A stretch of 64,000 nucleotides of DNA, from assembly GCF_041228405.1 (NCBI RefSeq), contig NZ_CP133888.1:3410001-3474000 (forward strand), given 5' to 3'. This document shows, one piece after another, positions 61,411 to 64,000 of the stretch (position 1 is its first letter; every line of letters begins with the position of its first letter). Made by a program: the position numbers and the translations under genes. The notes beneath the pieces are model-generated. The model did not search any database. It had not been told where the DNA came from and saw nothing but the letters and a program-made list of their open reading frames with translations. The DNA is from Salinilacustrithrix flava. Lineage in GTDB: Bacteria; Actinomycetota; Acidimicrobiia; Acidimicrobiales; Salinilacustritrichaceae.

Positions 61411-62535
61411 GTGCCCAGCACCACCCCGACCATCGTCCGGGCCGCCGCCGCCCTGCTGCCCGGCCGTCCGGCCGGTGAGCTGGCCGGGCCGGTGGAGATC
61501 GAGGTGCGGGACGGGCGCATCGTCGACGTCCGCTCCGGGTCCGATCCCGGTGACGGCACCGTGGCGGCTCCCGGCTTCGTCGACCTGCAGGTCAACGGCG
61601 TCGACGACGTGGACGTGGCCATCGCCGACGGGGCCGACTGGGATCGCGTCGACGGGCTCCTGGCCGCCACCGGGGTGACCGCCTGGCTCCCGACCCTGGT
61701 CACCCAGCGCCTCGAGCGCTACGGACCCGCACTGGAGCGGATCGCCACCGCGAGCGCCCGGGGAGGGCCACGGCCGACGGTCCTCGGCGCCCACCTGGAG
61801 GGTCCCTTCCTCGGCCAGCACACCGGGGCCCACGACCCACGCCGCGTCCTGCCGATCGACCTGGACTGGCTCGCCGAGCTCCCCGAGGTGGTCGCCCTCG
61901 TCACGATCGGCGCCGAGCAGCACGACGCCGTTGCCGCCACCGAGGCCCTGGCGGCCCGCGGCACGGTCGTGAGCATCGGCCACTCCGGCGCCACCTCGGC
62001 GCGGGCCGACGAGGTGTTCGACGCCGGGGCCACGATGGTCACGCACCTGTTCAACGCGATGGGTCCGCTGCACCAGCGCGAGCCGGGCGTGGCCGGCGCC
62101 GCCCTCGCCGACGACCGCGTGGTGGCCGGGCTCATCGCGGATCTCGTCCACGTCCACCCCGCCCTGCTCCGCACCGCCTTCCGCACGAAGGGCGCCGACC
62201 GCATCGCCCTGGTCACCGACGCGGTGGCCTGGAGGGCCGGGCACCTGGCGGCCGCCGACGTGACGTTGGTCGACGGCGCGCCGCGCCTCGCCGACGGCAC
62301 GATCGCCGGCAGCGCGCTCGCGATGGATGTCGCCGTGCGCAACGTGGTCGGGGCCGCCGGCGTCCCCCTCGCCGACGCCCTCACCGCCGCCTCCACCACC
62401 CCGGCCGATGTGCTCGGGGATCGCTCCCGCGGCCGCATCGAGGTCGGCGCCCGGGCCGACCTCGTGGTGCTCGACCGCGCCGACCTCGCCCTCCGGCGCA
62501 CAATCGTCGCCGGCGAGGTCGCCTGGGAGGGCTGA
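61411..62535 (+). CDS. nagA: N-acetylglucosamine-6-phosphate deacetylase
   Basis: A 374-residue amidohydrolase. APGFVDLQVNG, LGAHLEGPFLG, IGHSGATSARADE and THLFNAMGPLHQREPG are the family landmarks; VTDAV holds the catalytic Asp. It deacetylates GlcNAc-6-phosphate, feeding amino-sugar recycling. No nagB or transporter is adjacent. The leaderless promoter fixes the GTG start. Confidence 0.92.
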   Translation: MPSTTPTIVRAAAALLPGRPAGELAGPVEIEVRDGRIVDVRSGSDPGDGTVAAPGFVDLQVNGVDDVDVAIADGADWDRVDGLLAATGVTAWLPTLVTQRLERYGPALERIATASARGGPRPTVLGAHLEGPFLGQHTGAHDPRRVLPIDLDWLAELPEVVALVTIGAEQHDAVAATEALAARGTVVSIGHSGATSARADEVFDAGATMVTHLFNAMGPLHQREPGVAGAALADDRVVAGLIADLVHVHPALLRTAFRTKGADRIALVTDAVAWRAGHLAAADVTLVDGAPRLADGTIAGSALAMDVAVRNVVGAAGVPLADALTAASTTPADVLGDRSRGRIEVGARADLVVLDRADLALRRTIVAGEVAWEG

Positions 62536-62546
62536 AGCTCCCTCGG

Positions 62547-62552
62547 TAGCGT
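62547..62552 (+). promoter_or_regulatory. leaderless -10 for the gene at 62560
   Basis: TAGCGT with seven bases to the ATG at 62560. Confidence 0.43.
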
Positions 62553-62559
62553 CCACCCC

Positions 62560-62949
62560 ATGGACATCGTCGCCGCGCTCTTCTTCGAGGATCTCGACAC
62601 CAACCAGGTCTTCGCCGGAGGACCGACCAAGATCGACCTGAAGGGCGTGCACTTCTCTGCCGCCGCCCCGCAGGAGCCGCCGGTCACGATGGCCCCCCAC
62701 ATGGTCGTCCTGGTGCGCGAGGCCCCGGATGGAAGGGGCACCGGCGCACTGGAGGTCCGGTTCCTGCGCGACGGCGAGCAGATCGCGCGCAACGCCCAGC
62801 CGCTCGAGGTCGAGCCGGGGAAGTTCGCCTACCGCCTCGTGCGGGCCGAGCTGCCCTTCGACTCCTACGGCACGGTCGAGGCCCACTGCAGCATCGACGG
62901 CGGCCACACCACGGTCGTCCCGTACACGCTCGTCCCCGGGACGGCCTGA
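62560..62949 (+). CDS. small soluble protein, unknown, paired with a FIST gene
   Basis: A 129-residue protein of mixed beta character, with no signal or membrane part. Landmarks are APHMVVLVREAPDGRGTG, DGEQIARNAQPLEVEPG and a final strand VVPYTLVPG. No family was recognised. It starts 24 bases after nagA but has its own leaderless-type -10, and lies two bases before the FIST gene. Confidence 0.65.
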   Translation: MDIVAALFFEDLDTNQVFAGGPTKIDLKGVHFSAAAPQEPPVTMAPHMVVLVREAPDGRGTGALEVRFLRDGEQIARNAQPLEVEPGKFAYRLVRAELPFDSYGTVEAHCSIDGGHTTVVPYTLVPGTA

Positions 62950-62951
62950 CC

Positions 62952-64000
62952 GTGCCCTTCGCCGCCGCGCTCTCCCAGCACCCGGTGGCAGCCGACGCGG
63001 TGGGTGAGGTCCTCGGGTCCATCGTGGAGCAGCGCGGCGTCGAGCCCGACCTCGTCGTGGTGTTCGCCAGCTCCGCCCACGTGGAGTTCCTCGGTGAGAT
63101 CTCGGCGGCGATCACCACGGTGCTGCGGCCCGGGACCCTGGTCGGGGCCTCGGCCTCCTCGGTCCTCGCCGGCGCGCAGGAGGCCGAGGAGGTGCCGGCC
63201 CTGTCGGTGTGGGCCGCCTGGACCGAGCCGGTGCGCCCGCTGCGCCTCGCCACCGGGCCGGTGCACGACGACGGCGACGGCCCGGCCGTGATGGTGCAGG
63301 GGGTGCCCGCCGACGTGCCCCTCGGCTGCACGATCCTGCTGCTCGCCGATCCGCACTCGTTCCCGGCCGACGGGTTCCTCACCCAGCTCGCCGACGCCCG
63401 ACCCGACATCGTCGTCGTCGGCGGCCTCGCTTCGGCGGCCTCGCAGCCCGGTGGCAACGCCCTCGTGCTGGACGGCGAGGTCCATCACGACGGCGCGGTC
63501 GGGGTCGTGCTCCCACCGACCCAGGCCGTGGTCAGCCAGGGCTGCCGGCCCGTCGGCGAGCCGATGGTGGTCACGCGCGCCGACCGGGGCTTCCTCATCG
63601 AGCTGGCCGGCCAGCCCGCGCTCGACCGCCTCACCGACCTCACCACCGACCTCCCGCTCGAGGATCGTGCGCTGCTGGCCAAGGGCGTCCAGCTCGGGGT
63701 CGCCATCGACGAGCACCGCATCGAGTTCGGGCCGGGCGACTTCCTCGTCCGCCCGGTGCTCGGCGCCGACCGAGGCCGCGGGGTCATCGCGGTCGGGTCC
63801 GAGATCGCGGTGGGCACCACCGTCCAGTTCCACGTCCGCGACGCCGCCAGCGCCGACGACGACCTGCGGGCCCTCCTCGACGGGGTCTCGGGCACGGGCG
63901 CTCTGGTGTTCACCTGCAACGGGCGGGGTGAGCGCCTCTTCGGCGTGGAGGACCACGATGCCGCCGTGGTCTCCGAGGCCCTCGACACGACCGCCGTGGC
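62952..64000 (+). CDS. FIST N/C-domain protein, 3' end outside window
   Basis: At least 349 residues, no stop before the window ends. The FIST N half contains PDLVVVFASSAHVEFL and LVGASASSVLAGA; the FIST C half has QFHVRDAASADDDL and FTCNGRGERLFG, the conserved CxGRG landmark. FIST proteins are sensory modules, often linked to small ligands such as amino acids or to motility control. GTG start two bases after the preceding gene, so the two are probably translated together. Confidence 0.88.
   Translation, partial: MPFAAALSQHPVAADAVGEVLGSIVEQRGVEPDLVVVFASSAHVEFLGEISAAITTVLRPGTLVGASASSVLAGAQEAEEVPALSVWAAWTEPVRPLRLATGPVHDDGDGPAVMVQGVPADVPLGCTILLLADPHSFPADGFLTQLADARPDIVVVGGLASAASQPGGNALVLDGEVHHDGAVGVVLPPTQAVVSQGCRPVGEPMVVTRADRGFLIELAGQPALDRLTDLTTDLPLEDRALLAKGVQLGVAIDEHRIEFGPGDFLVRPVLGADRGRGVIAVGSEIAVGTTVQFHVRDAASADDDLRALLDGVSGTGALVFTCNGRGERLFGVEDHDAAVVSEALDTTAV

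Overview
The window is very GC-rich (about 70 percent or more), dense and without tRNA, rRNA, insertion sequence or CRISPR array. A complete Pup-proteasome gene set, an Mce lipid-import operon, PafB/PafC and HelY place it in Actinobacteria. Several lineage features (DUF3866 beside pafA, a double ThyX-like protein, TtuA/TtuB, a large RGG-rich protein after gcvP) suggest the class Acidimicrobiia; that assignment is inference from gene content, since no marker search could be run.

Layout. 1-9.97 kb: a MazF/PemK-like fragment, a GNAT-like gene, a tandem glycine riboswitch with gcvP, an RGG-rich unknown, a zinc ribbon, an enoyl-CoA hydratase, Nudix and GNAT genes, a lysine-rich protein, a universal stress protein and a DUF4193 protein. 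10.1-19.9 kb (minus strand): one ten-gene Mce operon, ATPase > YrbE-A > YrbE-B > six Mce proteins > Mce-associated protein, mostly joined by 4-base ATGA overlaps. 20.1-29.7 kb: a LysM/M23 peptidase, a double ThyX-like protein, an M20 amidohydrolase, a GNAT protein, an MDR dehydrogenase, then tatB-tatC-helY-degenerate lipid kinase. 30.8-35.4 kb: small zinc-ribbon and membrane proteins, a glycerophosphodiesterase, a HelD-like helicase, a NadD-like nucleotidyltransferase and signal peptidase I.

35.4-45.5 kb (minus strand) is the proteasome region: arc/mpa > dop > pup > prcB > prcA > STAS protein > pafA > DUF3866 > pafB > pafC. It supplies tagging (PafA), tag removal (Dop), unfolding (Arc), proteolysis (PrcAB) and the WYL regulators PafB/PafC. 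A STAS gene sits between prcA and pafA behind the best consensus promoter in the window.

45.7-64 kb: a ferredoxin and a GSA-aminomutase-like enzyme; then a nine-gene minus-strand run from 53.37 kb to 47.35 kb (holin-X-like protein, two small proteins, TtuB-like sulfur carrier, TtuA, TrmI, MarP-like protease, two bPH-domain membrane proteins); then a LON-domain protein, an N-acyl-D-amino-acid deacylase, a PBP4-type carboxypeptidase, an NDP-forming acyl-CoA synthetase, a sterol-desaturase-like protein, TetR, NagA, an unknown and a FIST sensor that runs off the end.

Many first-in-operon genes have TAnnnT exactly 6 or 7 bases before their ATG/GTG, the signature of leaderless transcripts; this was used to choose starts. 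The most interesting candidates are the TtuB-TtuA-TrmI tRNA-modification cluster joined to MarP/bPH genes, the STAS-pafA promoter, and the glycine riboswitch with a visible Shine-Dalgarno-masking hairpin.
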